A stretch of DNA of 64,000 nucleotides. It comes from Candidatus Woesearchaeota archaeon. Its GTDB lineage: Archaea; Nanobdellota; Nanobdellia; Woesearchaeales; UBA11576. Below are positions 24,958-33,710 of the stretch, one piece after another (within the stretch, counting starts at the first letter, position 1; each line of letters opens with the position of its first letter). The DNA is taken from assembly GCA_018668595.1 (NCBI GenBank), contig JABJCP010000038.1, positions 24,769 to 88,768 on the forward strand. The letters run 5' to 3'. Position numbers and translations under genes: made by a program. Below the pieces are notes generated by a model. It was not told the DNA's origin. It worked only from the letters and a program-made list of their open reading frames with translations, and did not search any database.

Positions 24958-25872
24958 TTAGTTGTCAGTTATATTTGGCAGAGGCATAAATTTAGCCCAA
25001 GAATCTAACTCTTTGTTATAAATCCAAAAATCAATTTGTTGTTTTTTATTCTTTTTAATTGTTAAAGGATTTTGTATAGGTAAGTAATTGCAGAGTAGGT
25101 CAAAGCATTTCTTTTTGAGCGCATCTGGACGCATATAGTCTTCAATGCCAACTGTTTGTGTAAAACCACATCTACCAGAAACTGCAACTTCATCTTCAGT
25201 TACATTTCTTGTAAAAACATATTTGCCAAATTGTTCTTCGCAAGAAATAGAATTATAAGTTCCATTAGTGCTTAGCGACATATTGTTAGGTAATAGAGGA
25301 TATTTATTATATTTATTTAATTTTGTTGTGGCATAACCGTTATCTGTGTCTATTATTAACACATACTCGTCTGATTGTTCATATATTTTTTCTATTTTTT
25401 GAATACAAGCTAGTTTAGAATAAATATTTTTTAATAAGTCTTCTAGTTTTGCTTTATTTTTTTCAAACTCTTTTTCCTTTTTTGTTTTTCGTTTCTTTGT
25501 TACTTTTTTATTTTTAATAATTAAAGTTGTAGTTGTTTTGTTTTTAAAATCACGCAATACTACATTTTTATCATCTGAACTAAGATTAAAACCATTAACA
25601 ATTAATTCAAGACATCTATGATCTACAAATCTTGTTCCTTTATCTTTACTAAGGATTTCAACAACATTATCAAATGTAATTCCTCCATCTAATTCATAAG
25701 GAGATACTTCATATTCAGTAATTAAGTAATGCTCTGAAACTTTTCTATATGTGTAACTAGTACGATCTAAAGAATATCCTTTGTCTAATTTGTGTATTGA
25801 AACTGTTTTTGGTTTTTCTGAATTTGATTTGTTTGAATTATTGTTCTTATTTTTTTTAATTGACTTGCTCAT
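24958..25872 (-). CDS. Hypothetical protein, 304 aa
   Basis: Not recognised. I start at ATG 25872, six bases after an AGGTG site; the frame continues 16 codons further upstream. The N-terminus is Lys/Asn/Ser-rich and low in complexity, the middle (about 140-175) is a strongly charged helix of KxxK and E-rich repeats, and the C-terminus has several aromatic beta-like segments. It is divergent from the TrmB-type gene at 25951, which may regulate it. Confidence 0.5.
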   Translation of the reverse strand: MSKSIKKNKNNNSNKSNSEKPKTVSIHKLDKGYSLDRTSYTYRKVSEHYLITEYEVSPYELDGGITFDNVVEILSKDKGTRFVDHRCLELIVNGFNLSSDDKNVVLRDFKNKTTTTLIIKNKKVTKKRKTKKEKEFEKNKAKLEDLLKNIYSKLACIQKIEKIYEQSDEYVLIIDTDNGYATTKLNKYNKYPLLPNNMSLSTNGTYNSISCEEQFGKYVFTRNVTEDEVAVSGRCGFTQTVGIEDYMRPDALKKKCFDLLCNYLPIQNPLTIKKNKKQQIDFWIYNKELDSWAKFMPLPNITDN

Positions 25873-25919
25873 TTTATTCACCTGTTCATTTGTTATTATC
25901 CAGTAACCAAAGAGAAACA

Positions 25920-25952
25920 TTTAAATACTACTATTAGTAATAAGCTACTAAT
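25920..25952 (+). promoter_or_regulatory. Promoter and operator of the TrmB-family gene
   Basis: A TATA box (TTTAAATA) at 25920-25927 lies 27 bases upstream of ATG 25951, indicating a leaderless mRNA. The perfect inverted repeat ATTAGTA/TACTAAT (25933-25939, 25946-25952) covers the space from TATA box to start codon, a position suited to autorepression. Confidence 0.55.
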
Positions 25953-26736
25953 GATTAGCCTAAATAACAAAATGTATAGAATTGATAGACTACTAGCACT
26001 AGGTCTTAGTCCCTATGAATCAAAATGCTACATAGCATTAGTTACGCAAGGAAATATGCTGGGAAAAGAAGTGGCAAAAGTATCGGGAGTTCCACCAACA
26101 TCAATTTATAGAAATCTTGAAACTTTGCGCTTGAAAGGGTTTGTAAGTATTGTTCAAAAAGAACCATTAGTATTTCAAGCAGTAGAACCAGAAATTGCAA
26201 TTTCAACTTATGTTAAATCTCGCCAGGAAAAATTAATTGAAATTGAAAAGAAAACCATTAAAGAATTGAATTCAATTAAGAAAATAGGCGTGATTGAATC
26301 AGACAAAAAAGAAGAAGTGCTTGAAGTATATTCAGGACGAGAACAATCATACAAATTAGGTAAGGTTTTGATAAAGAAAGCTAAAAAAGAACTATGTTTA
26401 ATTGGTAAAGGAACTGACAGGTCAATACTAGATTTAATTCATGGTCTGAAAGCTGCAGTAAAAAGAGGTGTTGATTGCAAATTTATCCTGACCGAAATTA
26501 GAGAAAATAAAAACCAAAATATAATTGATGAATTAAAAAAAGCAGGAATTAAAATGAAGTACTTGCCGCTTAGTGGATTTTCTTTATTGATCAAAGATTC
26601 TGAAGAATCACAAATAGTTATCAAAGATAAAAAATTAAAAGAAGAGAGAATTGTTCTAAATATAAAAAATAAAGAACTATCTCGAGCTCATTCTGATTAT
26701 TTTGAAACTATGTGGAAGAAGGCGATGCCTGTTTAG
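25951..26736 (+). CDS. TrmB-family transcription regulator, 261 aa
   Basis: The N-terminus (GLSPYESKCYIALVTQGNMLGKEVAKVSGVPPTSIYRNLETLRLKGFVSI, about 17-66) is the TrmB winged helix-turn-helix, followed by a coiled linker and a C-terminal phospholipase-D-like sensor region (LCLIGKGTDRSILDLIHGLKAAVKRGVDCKFILTE). TrmB proteins regulate sugar uptake and central metabolism in archaea. ATG 25951 fits the TATA spacing; ATG 25972 is possible. An inverted repeat over the start suggests autoregulation. Confidence 0.8.
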   Translation: MISLNNKMYRIDRLLALGLSPYESKCYIALVTQGNMLGKEVAKVSGVPPTSIYRNLETLRLKGFVSIVQKEPLVFQAVEPEIAISTYVKSRQEKLIEIEKKTIKELNSIKKIGVIESDKKEEVLEVYSGREQSYKLGKVLIKKAKKELCLIGKGTDRSILDLIHGLKAAVKRGVDCKFILTEIRENKNQNIIDELKKAGIKMKYLPLSGFSLLIKDSEESQIVIKDKKLKEERIVLNIKNKELSRAHSDYFETMWKKAMPV

Positions 26737-26802
26737 TAAATTGATTAATAGAATAAATTAAGAAAATAAATTAAATAAGAAAAAAAGTAAGTAATAAAAA
26801 AA

Positions 26803-27993
26803 TTAAAGTGTTAATAAGAATCTACCAGCCCATGCCAAAACTGGCCAAGCAAGATTTATTGCCAACACCATTAATGTGAAAAAAGAAATCTTCTTCCAAA
26901 CATAATCGCCTTTGCGCTTTCCTTTAGCACGACCAAGCATAACCTGCATCATTCTACCACCGTCAACAGGACCTAATGGAAGTAAGTTTGCAAGACCAAT
27001 ACCAAGACTCAAAAGACCAGTAACTGCAAGAAGTTCAATTAAAGCATTAAGTAGCCAAAATAAAACCCTATACGACCAAGACTCTTCATACTTAAGTGCT
27101 ATTGCAGGTTGACCAGAAACAAGAATACCAATATGAGGTAAGTTTGGATCTTTAGGATTTTTTCCCGCAACCATAGTATGTTTTGTGTGGTCTGCTAAAA
27201 TTTCCACAGACTCTCCGGGCTTTAAGTTTTTTAGTTGACCACTAAATTCATCAGCACTAAGAACAGGAATTCCATTAACTTCAGTAATAATCATTCCATC
27301 TGCTAAACCTGCCTGCGCTGCAGGAAGACCTTCAGAAACGCCAACCACAGCAACACCCATAGGATCTGCCATTGCACCTGCAAGAGGATTTAATAAAAAT
27401 GTTAAAACTCCAATACAAACTAAAGTAAGAAGCATATTTGAAAAAGGACCTGCTGCATAAACACTATACTGAGCAGTATCCGCTGATGACTTTAACTTTT
27501 TCTCATCAGGTTCAACAAATGCACCCATTAAAGGACCCATAAAGAAAATACCACTTGATAAAATAGGAATTTTATGAACTCGCGCGATAACTCCATGAGA
27601 AAACTCGTGAACTACAACGACGAGAAACAATGCTAACCAACCAGAAATTAAAGGAATAGTAACTGGTGAACCTGGAACTGCAACTCCTGGAACAACCAAT
27701 GAAACTGCGCTTTGAGTATTAGGAACAATAACAAGCTCGACGAGATTCTTAATAAGAAATACGAGCATGGTAATCAAACCAATAAAACCTGCACCAATAC
27801 CAATAAAACCAAGAACTCTCAAATACTCTCCATACTTCTCACTCCAAGTGTCCATTAAGTTAAGACCTAACTTGGTTTTATAGAGTGCAATAAATTTATG
27901 TTGGATGATAAATCTTTTACGATTAAGAAATACTAGCAACATTATAGTTATATAAAAAGCTGCTACGAACCAGCCTGATTCGAAAAAATTCAT
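26803..27993 (-). CDS. Site-2-type intramembrane metalloprotease (M50) with PDZ domain, 396 aa
   Basis: The zinc motif HEFSHG lies in a membrane helix (LALFLVVVVHEFSHGVIARVHKIPI), and the third ligand is in NLLPLGPVDGGRMM, the N-x-x-P-x-x-x-x-D-G motif. A PDZ domain (VAVVGVSEGLPAAQAGLADGMIITEVNGIPV, about 213-243) sits between the two catalytic halves. About six to seven membrane helices are visible. S2P enzymes cut membrane-bound regulators within the bilayer. No obvious substrate gene is adjacent. Confidence 0.9.
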   Translation of the reverse strand: MNFFESGWFVAAFYITIMLLVFLNRKRFIIQHKFIALYKTKLGLNLMDTWSEKYGEYLRVLGFIGIGAGFIGLITMLVFLIKNLVELVIVPNTQSAVSLVVPGVAVPGSPVTIPLISGWLALFLVVVVHEFSHGVIARVHKIPILSSGIFFMGPLMGAFVEPDEKKLKSSADTAQYSVYAAGPFSNMLLTLVCIGVLTFLLNPLAGAMADPMGVAVVGVSEGLPAAQAGLADGMIITEVNGIPVLSADEFSGQLKNLKPGESVEILADHTKHTMVAGKNPKDPNLPHIGILVSGQPAIALKYEESWSYRVLFWLLNALIELLAVTGLLSLGIGLANLLPLGPVDGGRMMQVMLGRAKGKRKGDYVWKKISFFTLMVLAINLAWPVLAWAGRFLLTL

Positions 27994-28082
27994 ATGGACA
28001 ACCTCTCTTTTTTTTTGATAAGAAAATTAAACTTCAAAAAATTGAAGCGTTACAAAAGTACAAGTAAATAATTACTAATAGT

Positions 28083-28244
28083 TTACTTTTTACGCTTAGG
28101 TCTCAAAGATTTAGATTTACAAAACCTACAACTAATTTTCCCCTGAACAACTTTAAGACTTGGTGCTCTAATTTTATGTTTACACCGTTTACAAATAAAG
28201 ATATTCTGGAACATTCTTACTGCTGCTTCATTGAATTTTACCAT
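28083..28244 (-). CDS. rpl40e: Ribosomal protein eL40, 53 aa
   Basis: This short gene reads MVKFNEAAVRMFQNIFICKR onward, with two CxxC pairs (CKRC and CRFC) 18-20 residues apart forming the zinc ribbon, and the terminal LRPKRKK typical of archaeal eL40 (about 50 residues, compared with the ubiquitin-fused eukaryotic form). It is a large-subunit protein near the factor-binding site. It stands between the site-2 protease and aIF5A genes on the same strand. Confidence 0.9.
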   Translation of the reverse strand: MVKFNEAAVRMFQNIFICKRCKHKIRAPSLKVVQGKISCRFCKSKSLRPKRKK

Positions 28245-28342
28245 TTTTTCTAACCTTCTCTAAATTTTTAATGAATATAATAATTTGATTATTATTTTAT
28301 TTAATATTTTGTTATTTTATTATTTAATATTTTATTATTTAG

Positions 28343-28744
28343 TTACACGTTTTTAACCTGCTTCATGACAAGTGCGTCAAGGACAATCCAATATACAATT
28401 GTACATCCTTCAACAATATCTTCTTTTAACTCAGCAGGAATTTCTAAATCAAATGTTTCAAATGTTTCTGAATCCATAACATTAGCATGCTTACCAGACA
28501 TAGATAATACTTGAGCATTTCGCTTATCAATTACTGGAACATCAACATGATCGTGACCAGGCATTACAATAACTCTTTTTTTGTCATCTAAAAGTCCTGT
28601 TGCAGTTATTCTGCATTTTGCGTGACCGTGCTTACCAGGCCTACTTGTTTGAACATCATTAACCTTACAAGCATGACCATCTATAACCATAGAGCTTCCC
28701 TTTTGGATAGTCGATACTTCAATTTTTTTTGTTTCTCCCTTCAT
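28343..28744 (-). CDS. eif5a: Translation factor aIF5A, 133 aa
   Basis: The hypusine loop SRPGKHGHAK is present with the modified lysine at residue 38, and the two-domain SH3/OB layout and length match archaeal aIF5A. The factor promotes peptide bond formation at stalling sequences and termination. ATG 28744 is preferred over the TTG before it; an AGGTG site lies upstream. The hypusine/deoxyhypusine enzymes are not in this window. Confidence 0.95.
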   Translation of the reverse strand: MKGETKKIEVSTIQKGSSMVIDGHACKVNDVQTSRPGKHGHAKCRITATGLLDDKKRVIVMPGHDHVDVPVIDKRNAQVLSMSGKHANVMDSETFETFDLEIPAELKEDIVEGCTIVYWIVLDALVMKQVKNV

Positions 28745-28909
28745 CAAATAACACCTTTTTAAATTTATAACAAAAATTCTAATTAAATTAATTTAAAGTT
28801 AAAAAAATTTCTAAATAATATATAAAGTTTCCCAAAGCAATGTGTACTTGTTTTAAATGATAAGTCGAATGCTAAAAAAAATCAATAAAAAACGCAAAGA
28901 AAATGCGCA

Positions 28910-29128
28910 TTATTTTGCAGCTAATTTAACATCTCCCGCTTTAACAGTTTTTCTGCCTGCGTGAAGAGCTAACTTAACAGCATTTTCAGCAATCTCTTCT
29001 GCAATGTCCTCTATAACGTTTTTAAGAGCAACCTTCGCCTTATCAGAGACACGTTCAGCACCACATTGTTTTAGGATTTTTTCCATTGCCGCTAAAGGCA
29101 ATAATCTTTTACTTTGATTTGCAGCCAT
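28910..29128 (-). CDS. Archaeal histone, 72 aa
   Basis: A single histone fold spans the protein: LLPLAAMEKILKQCGAERVSDKAKVALKNVIEDIAEEIAENAVKLALHAGRKTVKAGDVKLA. The loop residues R-V-S and the C-terminal RKTVKAGDVKLA match HMf-type histones, which wrap DNA as dimers and extended polymers. There is a short N-terminal basic start (MAANQSKR). GGAGGA lies 9-14 bases before ATG 29128. Confidence 0.95.
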   Translation of the reverse strand: MAANQSKRLLPLAAMEKILKQCGAERVSDKAKVALKNVIEDIAEEIAENAVKLALHAGRKTVKAGDVKLAAK

Positions 29129-29309
29129 TTTTTTTTGTATCCTCCGATTAAATAATAATAATATTTACTATTAGAAGCACAACACCTTTATAAAGGTTTT
29201 GGTGGATCTCCTAAAAATGAGCTTTTTTTGGGTATAGAAGTAAAAAAATTTCTTTTAATGTGTTAAAGAAGGTGTTTGAGGTCAAGTAGAGTAATTTAAA
29301 GGAATAATA

Positions 29310-29423
29310 AAGCAGAAGCACAGCCTTAATTGAACTATTCTTAGTGGGCTCGAGCTGCACTGCAGATGAACTTGCCAGTTATCAAAACACAATAACCCTC
29401 CATTTTGTGAATTACGTCTGCTT
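29310..29423. ncRNA. Candidate structured RNA in the histone upstream region
   Basis: The gene-free stretch 29129-29517 contains a patch that is clearly richer in G and C than its surroundings. It is closed by AAGCAGA (29310-29316) and TCTGCTT (29417-29423), and holds the palindrome CTGCACTGCAG and a GTTAT/ATAAC hairpin. A TATA-like AATTTAAA at 29293-29300 lies upstream on the plus strand, though transcription from the other strand is as plausible. I could not match it to tRNA, SRP RNA, RNase P or C/D box RNA. Confidence 0.3.
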
Positions 29424-29517
29424 ACAATTTTGTTTAATAATTAATATTATGCCTTGTGCTAATTATAAATATATTTAATAGAAACTACGTAAAAAACGAA
29501 AAACAAAAAACAAAACT

Positions 29518-30285
29518 TCAAAGATTTTTTATAGACTCAATAAGACCTGAGAAAAAAGATGTTTTTGATTTAGATTTAGACTTAGGTTTTGTCGCTAAAA
29601 CAACATTAGAATTACCCATCCTCTGTTTATAATTTAATAAAGATAATTTTTGTAATTTATGTTCCATCTCTTCTTGATTTTCAAAAACTTTTTCTAAACG
29701 TTTAAATTTTTTATCATGATAAATTGTTTTTGTTCCGGACCTTATAAATTTTCTTTGCTTATGAAGAAGTTCATGATACATAACATAATCTAACAGAACA
29801 GGTTCTGCATTTAGAAGCATCTTGCTAATAGTAATTATATCTGATTTGTAATCATAAGTTCCAAAAACTCTAGTAGCATTAGACCACATAAGATTTGGAC
29901 GCTCTGCAAGACCCAGAAAATAACGCTCATTAATTCTATTAAACGAACTTTCTAAAATTGGATGAGTTCTATTTTTAGGAATAGCTTTATGAAGATTTTT
30001 TACAAAACTATGATACAAATCAAGATACAACGTATTAACTTGCTTAGATTTAATAGGCCAAAGTTTAAGCATAAGCTCCTGAATAAATCCTACTTGAATC
30101 TCATCAGAAATCCCATACCACTTACGACTAAGCTTAACAGTTAAAGTATTAAATGCAAGAACAATATGACCTCCATAATCTCTAAATCTTCCAGAATACT
30201 GAATAATAGGAGTATAATTAAAACTACGATTAGGATAAAGTTCGAGAAATGCTTTTTCTAGTAAATGACCTTTTTTGTTAAACAT
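29518..30285 (-). CDS. HExxH metalloprotease-like protein (SprT/WLM-like), 255 aa
   Basis: YVMYHELLHKQRKF near residues 165-178 is a zinc-binding HExxH helix, followed after about 20 residues by YHDKKFKRLEK, which supplies the third His as in SprT/YgjP-like putative proteases. The N-terminal half is beta-rich and unfamiliar. The C-terminal 30 residues are basic, with KSKSKSK, perhaps for DNA binding. SprT-like enzymes can cleave DNA-protein crosslinks; that role here is inference. Confidence 0.6.
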   Translation of the reverse strand: MFNKKGHLLEKAFLELYPNRSFNYTPIIQYSGRFRDYGGHIVLAFNTLTVKLSRKWYGISDEIQVGFIQELMLKLWPIKSKQVNTLYLDLYHSFVKNLHKAIPKNRTHPILESSFNRINERYFLGLAERPNLMWSNATRVFGTYDYKSDIITISKMLLNAEPVLLDYVMYHELLHKQRKFIRSGTKTIYHDKKFKRLEKVFENQEEMEHKLQKLSLLNYKQRMGNSNVVLATKPKSKSKSKTSFFSGLIESIKNL

Positions 30286-30382
30286 ATTTAATAGAAGAAA
30301 AAGAATGAATTAAAAAATGTTTGGATTGATATAAAAAGAAAAATAAGAATAAAAAAAAGAATAAATATGCTAATAAAAAAAA

Positions 30383-31462
30383 TTACTGTAATCTATCAAA
30401 TTCAGAATCCATGCAATCAAGAATATGTTTTCTATCAATATCATCAATAAATGCAGACTTAACACCATCCTTAACAAGTTTTTTCAAATCTCCTTTTCTG
30501 AATCCAAGCTCTGATACTAATAACAACATTTCTTTAGTAATATTAGTATGACTAACTAAACGATTATCTGTGTTAAGAGAACATCTAATTCCTCGACGCA
30601 TCATCTGTCTAATTGGATGAGTATCAATAGAAGGAATTGCTTTAGTGTGAAGATTACTTGAAACACAAATTTCTAAAGGAAGTCTCGTTCTAACCGCATA
30701 CTTAACAAGTCTTGGATCTTCAAAAATATTTGTACCGTGTCCAATTCGTCTTGCATTAAGATAATTAATTGCCTCTTTAATGCTCTTTGCACCATAAGCT
30801 TCACCTGCATGAATAGTTAATGGAAGCATATAATCAAAAATAGGTTGTAAAACTTTTAGGAAATTTTTAGGTCGCATACCATACTCTTTTCCAGCCATAT
30901 CAAAACCCACAACACCCTGATCAATATAATTCAAAGTAGCCCTTGCAGCTTCTGTTGTTGCCTCAACATCTGTTTTAATGCCGCAGATAATAAGACCTGT
31001 GTGAACTCCAAAATCTTTTTCGCCTTTTTGTAAACCCTCTAAGACAGATTCAATAATTTTGTAAAGTTTTAATTTATCAGTTCTATAATTAGTCGGAGCA
31101 TATCTAACTTCAATCAGTTTTCCATTTTCTGCTGCAACATCCTCTACGAGTTCATAAGCTACTCTTTTTAATGCCTCTGCATCTTTCATAACACTTTCAG
31201 TAATTTTAAATGCTTCAAGATATTGCTCTAATGATTCTGCATCTGTTTGAACAACATATTGTCTAAGTTCATCTGGTTCTGTTGACGGCAAGTCAATTCC
31301 TTGTCTTTTTGCCTCATCGATTAAAGTAGTTAATCTAATACTTCCACCTAGATGAACATGAAGATCTGTTTTTGGAATTTTTTTAATCCAAGCTTCATCA
31401 GGAAACTCTTTATCTGCTTGTGTTGCGTATCTTTCTTCTTCTTGAATATATTCTAATGTCAT
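30383..31462 (-). CDS. Adenosine deaminase family protein, 359 aa
   Basis: Metal and catalytic motifs are in order: DLHVHLGGS (residues ~31-39), HAGE (~218-221), RRIGHG (~238-243), and NTDNRLVSHT (~298-307). The HxH, HAGE and D-N triad fit the zinc-dependent deamination of adenosine to inosine. NTDNRL is seen in several prokaryotic family members, so HxHLGGS with this tail is not a defect. It would serve purine salvage. It shares an A/T-rich leader repeat with the three paralogous genes upstream. Confidence 0.85.
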   Translation of the reverse strand: MTLEYIQEEERYATQADKEFPDEAWIKKIPKTDLHVHLGGSIRLTTLIDEAKRQGIDLPSTEPDELRQYVVQTDAESLEQYLEAFKITESVMKDAEALKRVAYELVEDVAAENGKLIEVRYAPTNYRTDKLKLYKIIESVLEGLQKGEKDFGVHTGLIICGIKTDVEATTEAARATLNYIDQGVVGFDMAGKEYGMRPKNFLKVLQPIFDYMLPLTIHAGEAYGAKSIKEAINYLNARRIGHGTNIFEDPRLVKYAVRTRLPLEICVSSNLHTKAIPSIDTHPIRQMMRRGIRCSLNTDNRLVSHTNITKEMLLLVSELGFRKGDLKKLVKDGVKSAFIDDIDRKHILDCMDSEFDRLQ

Positions 31463-31523
31463 TTTTTATTTTTTCTGTTTTTTAATTTTTATTGTTTATT
31501 TTTTTATTTTTGTTTGTCATTTT

Positions 31524-32159
31524 TTAAAGCTCTAATAAATGATACTCAACAGTATGTGATTCCCATTTATTTTTTAATTTTAGTAGATATGAACTACACG
31601 CATTAAGAATTACAGGATCAAATGATTCTACAAGCGTGTTAGGTTTAGTATTATTACCCTTCACTCTTCTTTTATCATCTGCAAGCACAATCCCGTAAAA
31701 TGAACAAACATTGAAAACAAGAGTTCTATTTTTTTTTGTTTTAAACCATTTTTTACGCTCAACTCTAAAAAGATCTAATTGGTAAATGCGATCGTGAGAT
31801 CTTCCTCCTCTAAGCTCCACGTATTCAATCTCGAAATTCTCGGTCGGAAAAGATGATTGAATAAGTGGAAACAATTTATCGCCATAATCATGAACAATTC
31901 TTTTAATAGACGGTGTTCCACCTAATTTAGTAATTAAATTTAAACTATCCTCTCCAGGAACATCATATTTTGCTAATGCTTGTTTTACATAGTTTGCACG
32001 AATGCCTTTATCTTTTGCACGCTCAATAACTTCTTCAGAAGTAAATGTATTACTCGATTCATCAAAAACAGGTTTGTGTTTATCTTGAAGTTGAAAAAGC
32101 TCTGCTAACGCAAGAATCTTTTCGAGTTTTTCTCCAGGAATATTATTTTGATTTGTCAT
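31524..32159 (-). CDS. Paralog 3 of a tandem triplet, unknown function, 211 aa
   Basis: Not recognised. The N-terminal domain (IPGEKLEKILALAELFQLQDKHKPVFDES, then TSEEVIERAKDKGIRANYVKQALAKYDVP) looks like a helical domain with a helix-turn-helix-like hairpin; the C-terminal half is a mixed alpha-beta domain. Its first 50 residues are almost identical to the neighbour at 32204, while the C-terminal halves differ strongly. This shows recent duplication or gene conversion limited to the 5' part. No membrane segment or catalytic motif is visible. Confidence 0.6.
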   Translation of the reverse strand: MTNQNNIPGEKLEKILALAELFQLQDKHKPVFDESSNTFTSEEVIERAKDKGIRANYVKQALAKYDVPGEDSLNLITKLGGTPSIKRIVHDYGDKLFPLIQSSFPTENFEIEYVELRGGRSHDRIYQLDLFRVERKKWFKTKKNRTLVFNVCSFYGIVLADDKRRVKGNNTKPNTLVESFDPVILNACSSYLLKLKNKWESHTVEYHLLEL

Positions 32160-32203
32160 TTTTATTGTTTATTTTTTTATTTTTTATTTTGATTTTTGTT
32201 TTT

Positions 32204-32836
32204 TTATTCTGCTAAGATAGTATATGCATCAATAAAATCTTCGAGTTTTCTTTTTAGTTCATTGAATTTTTTTTCACATGCAACAAAAACCCTAGGATCA
32301 CTATATGCAATTGAAATATTAGGAATTGACTCACTGCCCTTAAGTTCAATATCAGTATCCGAACGAGAATTCCCATAGTAAAAACAAATGTTTAACAAAG
32401 GTGTTCGAATTTTTCTTGTCCTAAATAAGCTATTAGAATCTATAACTGAATAAACATAAAATTGTTTCAACCCAGAATGATTTGATTTATTTTTCGGACA
32501 GTCAATTTCGAATTCTTCATTAGGAAAAGCTTGATTAAGAACAGGCAAAACTTCAGATTGATAAATTTTCAACAAAGAATATAGTGAAGGTTTTACAGAA
32601 TTCTTGTTCATAAGTTCAATTGAATCATCAGTTGAAACAAAATATTTAGCACATGCGTTTTCTACATAGTTTGCACGAATGCATTTATCTTTTGCACGCT
32701 CGACAACTTCATCAGTCGTGAATGTATTACCTGATTCATCAAAAACAGGTTTGTGTTTATCTTGAAGTTGAAAAAGCTCTGCTAATGCGAGAATCTTTTC
32801 GAGTTTTTCTCCAGGAATATTATTTTGATTTGTCAT
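32204..32836 (-). CDS. Paralog 2 of the tandem triplet, unknown function, 210 aa
   Basis: The start MTNQNNIPGEKLEKILALAE matches the neighbour downstream. The C-terminal domain shares with paralog 1 the blocks PNEEFEIDCP, LKQFYVYSV, LNICFYYG, and YSDPRVFVACEKKFNELK, so paralogs 1 and 2 pair at the C-terminus while 2 and 3 pair at the N-terminus: a mosaic. The three genes have no assigned function. Confidence 0.6.
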   Translation of the reverse strand: MTNQNNIPGEKLEKILALAELFQLQDKHKPVFDESGNTFTTDEVVERAKDKCIRANYVENACAKYFVSTDDSIELMNKNSVKPSLYSLLKIYQSEVLPVLNQAFPNEEFEIDCPKNKSNHSGLKQFYVYSVIDSNSLFRTRKIRTPLLNICFYYGNSRSDTDIELKGSESIPNISIAYSDPRVFVACEKKFNELKRKLEDFIDAYTILAE

Positions 32837-32875
32837 TTTTATTGTTTATTTTTTTATTTTTTGTTTTGATTTTTT

Positions 32876-33505
32876 TTATTCTGCCAATACAAAATATTTA
32901 TCAATAAATGGATCGCATGCTTTTTTTAATTCATCCAATTTATTTTCACAAGCAAGCATTACTCTTGCATCCCAATAAGAAACAGCAATACTAGGTTGTG
33001 ATTTACTGCCTTTCAAACTCTTCCCACTATCCGATGTGATTCCTCCACCATAGAAAACAGAAATGTTTAAAACTTTTGTTTTGTTTTTTTTGTATCCAAA
33101 AAAAGTTTTGGTTTTTTGAATAGAGTAAACATAAAACTGATTTAAATTAATAGAACTTTTACTTCTAGCATCAGGACAACCAACAACAAATTCTTCTGTT
33201 GGAAATGCTTTTTTTAACACAGGAACTAATTCTTCTTCGTAACATTTAACAAGAGCATTTAATGATGGTTGAGCACCAAGTTTTGACAATAATTTCATAT
33301 GACTGTGACTAGAAACAACATATCGATCTATTGCCTGTTGTACATATTGTTCATCAATACCTCTTTCTTTTGCACGATCGATAACTTCATCTTGTGCGAA
33401 TGTATTACCCGACTCGTCAAAAATAGATTTAGGATGAGCTCTCTTATGAAGCACTTCTGCTAATGCAAGAATGTGTTCAAGTTTTTCTCCAGGAATATTT
33501 GCCAT
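32876..33505 (-). CDS. Paralog 1 of the tandem triplet, unknown function, 209 aa
   Basis: It shares IPGEKLEHILALAE and the AQDEVIDRAKERGIDEQYVQQAIDRYVV hairpin with the others but is the most divergent N-terminally, and its C-terminus (EEFVVGCPDA, LNQFYVYSIQ, LNISVFYGGG, WDARVMLACENKLDELK) matches paralog 2. The first gene of the run, likely the oldest form. The 145 bases upstream hold promoters only. Confidence 0.6.
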   Translation of the reverse strand: MANIPGEKLEHILALAEVLHKRAHPKSIFDESGNTFAQDEVIDRAKERGIDEQYVQQAIDRYVVSSHSHMKLLSKLGAQPSLNALVKCYEEELVPVLKKAFPTEEFVVGCPDARSKSSINLNQFYVYSIQKTKTFFGYKKNKTKVLNISVFYGGGITSDSGKSLKGSKSQPSIAVSYWDARVMLACENKLDELKKACDPFIDKYFVLAE

Positions 33506-33710
33506 TTTAGTAATTCAACCTGTATTTTGTCAAGTGTTTACAAATCTCAACACTCACCTCAATACCTGTATAATTCATTATAAATATTATATAGAGAAAT
33601 AGGGTTCTCATTTATAAATCTTTTGGTTTTTGACTACTATCTAGTAGTTATTGGTTGTTGTTTTTGATTCTTCACTAAATTATATAAATGATAACATCAA
33701 TGCTAAAAAT

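Larger units (their letters stand above)
31486..32861 (-). repeat. 26-bp A-rich leader repeated three times
   Basis: An identical 26-base leader occurs at 31486-31511 (upstream of adenosine deaminase), 32159-32184 and 32836-32861 (directly abutting the starts of the first two paralogs). In the mRNA sense it reads AAAAATAAAAAAATAAACAA and on. In each case it precedes a start codon by 0 to 24 bases, so the genes of this run share a leader copied along with the paralogs. Confidence 0.7.

Noticed and set aside
29310..29423. Possible tRNA gene in the GC-richer island
   Set aside because: No T-arm consensus paired with a 7-bp acceptor and anticodon stem could be drawn on either strand.
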